In this document: piece after piece, positions 6,161-6,454 of the stretch
Layout of the letters: the number at the start of each line of letters is the position of its first letter
How positions within the stretch are numbered: the stretch's first letter is position 1
Assembly: GCA_046590195.1 (NCBI GenBank)
Contig: JBKJTP010000319.1
Span: forward strand, 1-6,454
Source: JBKJTP01 sp046590195
GTDB taxonomy: Bacteria > Bacteroidota > Ignavibacteria > Palsa-1295
Direction of reading: 5' to 3'
DNA length: 6,454 bases
The notes under the pieces: generated by a model
What the model was told of the DNA's origin: nothing
Databases searched by the model: none
The model's input: only the letters and a program-made list of their open reading frames with translations
Translations under genes and position numbers: made by a program

Positions 6161-6208
6161 AGCCCCTGTTTATCCGAGGTTCCGAATTCGGACGGATCAA
6201 AAGGGGCT
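6161..6208. repeat. Long interrupted inverted repeat enclosing a 12-bp palindrome
   Basis: AGCCCCT (6161-6167) pairs with AGGGGCT (6202-6208), TTT (6169-6171) with AAA (6199-6201), and ATCCG (6172-6176) with CGGAT (6193-6197): 15 pairs with one bulged base on each side. Inside lies the perfect palindrome TCCGAATTCGGA (6181-6192). The element sits between the tRNA gene and the stop of the right-hand gene. It has no T-run on either strand directly after it, so a simple terminator is not the obvious reading. Nothing else is recognisable in the 135-base gap (6093-6227). Confidence 0.55.
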
Positions 6209-6219
6209 CTGGTAGCGCG

Positions 6220-6251
6220 AAAAAAACTTAGACGACTCGGTTCAGCGTCGT
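6220..6251 (-). terminator. Possible weak terminator overlapping the end of the right-hand gene
   Basis: On the minus strand ACGAC and GTCGT (from 6251-6247 and 6236-6232) can form a 5-bp stem with a 10-base loop. Five bases containing the stop codon follow, then seven Ts (6226-6220, after one G). The T-run is convincing, the stem is short, and the overlap with coding sequence is unusual. Confidence 0.3.
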
Positions 6252-6454
6252 GACGCTCTGTCGCGCCGTAGCGAATTCTGCCGCAATGCGATTGATCGTC
6301 TCGCGCGTCTGTTCATCGAGAGTGTCTTCGAGGTTGTCGTAGCTATCCGTAGCATCGCACTCATAGACCTCGAGGATCGACTCTGGTACATCCTCGTCGC
6401 GGTACACGCTCATGCGAACTCCAGCCTGCTGGCTGTTGATCGTCTGTGCGATAC
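6228..6454 (-). CDS. C-terminal part of an unrecognised protein, 5' end outside the window
   Basis: The frame is open to the right edge, giving 74 visible residues before TAA. A Met at 6411-6413 could be read as a start, but the reading continues upstream as IAQTINSQQAGVR without a stop, so the gene probably begins outside. I do not recognise the family. The visible part is acidic (DEDVPES, CDATDSYDNLED) and looks like strand (SVYRDED), strand (SILEVYEC), helices (NLEDTLDEQTRETINRIAAEF), then strand (SVTTLNRVV). That order is loosely reminiscent of small ferredoxin-like alpha/beta-barrel proteins, but this is a weak resemblance. No signal peptide, membrane segment or metal motif is visible. 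Because the fragment is short and unmatched, even its being a real gene is not certain, although the frame's codon choices resemble those of its neighbours. Confidence 0.5.
   Translation of the reverse strand, partial: IAQTINSQQAGVRMSVYRDEDVPESILEVYECDATDSYDNLEDTLDEQTRETINRIAAEFATARQSVTTLNRVV

Noticed and set aside
6019..6208. tRNA-Val as an integration site for a mobile element
   Set aside because: No duplicated tRNA 3' end, integrase or change in gene style is visible on either side within the window.

Overview
The window looks like an ordinary housekeeping stretch from a bacterium of the Bacteroidota/Chlorobi (FCB) lineage. Three things point there. One gene encodes a secreted protein with a type IX secretion (Por) C-terminal sorting domain, a system essentially confined to that group. 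Two genes carry a TATTTTTG box matching the Bacteroidota TAnnTTTG promoter element, immediately upstream of the ATG. Shine-Dalgarno sequences are absent or poor. Moderate base composition would fit lineages such as Kapabacteria, Ignavibacteria or Chlorobi relatives, but the exact taxon is inference.

Layout, left to right. A 5'-truncated PAS-GAF sensory protein (1-969, +) ends where a histidine-kinase module would usually begin. A 114-base gap with two hairpins leads to holB (1084-2226, +), the delta' subunit of the DNA polymerase III clamp loader. holB converges on a pentapeptide-repeat protein (2232-2789, -) with only 5 bases between stop codons, and an imperfect 19-base tandem duplication spans that junction. 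A strong hairpin terminator (2811-2837) separates the pentapeptide gene from a secreted T9SS-sorted protein of unknown function (2863-4221, -). The 165-base gap up to the end of the pyruvate kinase gene holds five copies of a short TTCRTCCC-type motif. pyk (4387-5826, -) follows, then a 192-base gap, a tRNA-Val(GAC) gene (6019-6092, -), a long interrupted inverted repeat (6161-6208), and the 3' end of an unrecognised minus-strand gene (6228-6454).

The genes do not form a pathway. Each appears to be its own transcription unit: DNA replication (holB), glycolysis (pyk), translation (tRNA-Val), signalling (PAS-GAF) and secreted or poorly known proteins. I found no CRISPR array, transposase, phage gene, toxin-antitoxin pair or recognisable defence system. 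The points most worth a second look are the repeated motif between pyk and the T9SS gene, the apparently leaderless promoters, the Lys at the potassium-site position of pyruvate kinase, the missing output domain of the PAS-GAF protein, and the structured element between the tRNA and the right-hand gene.
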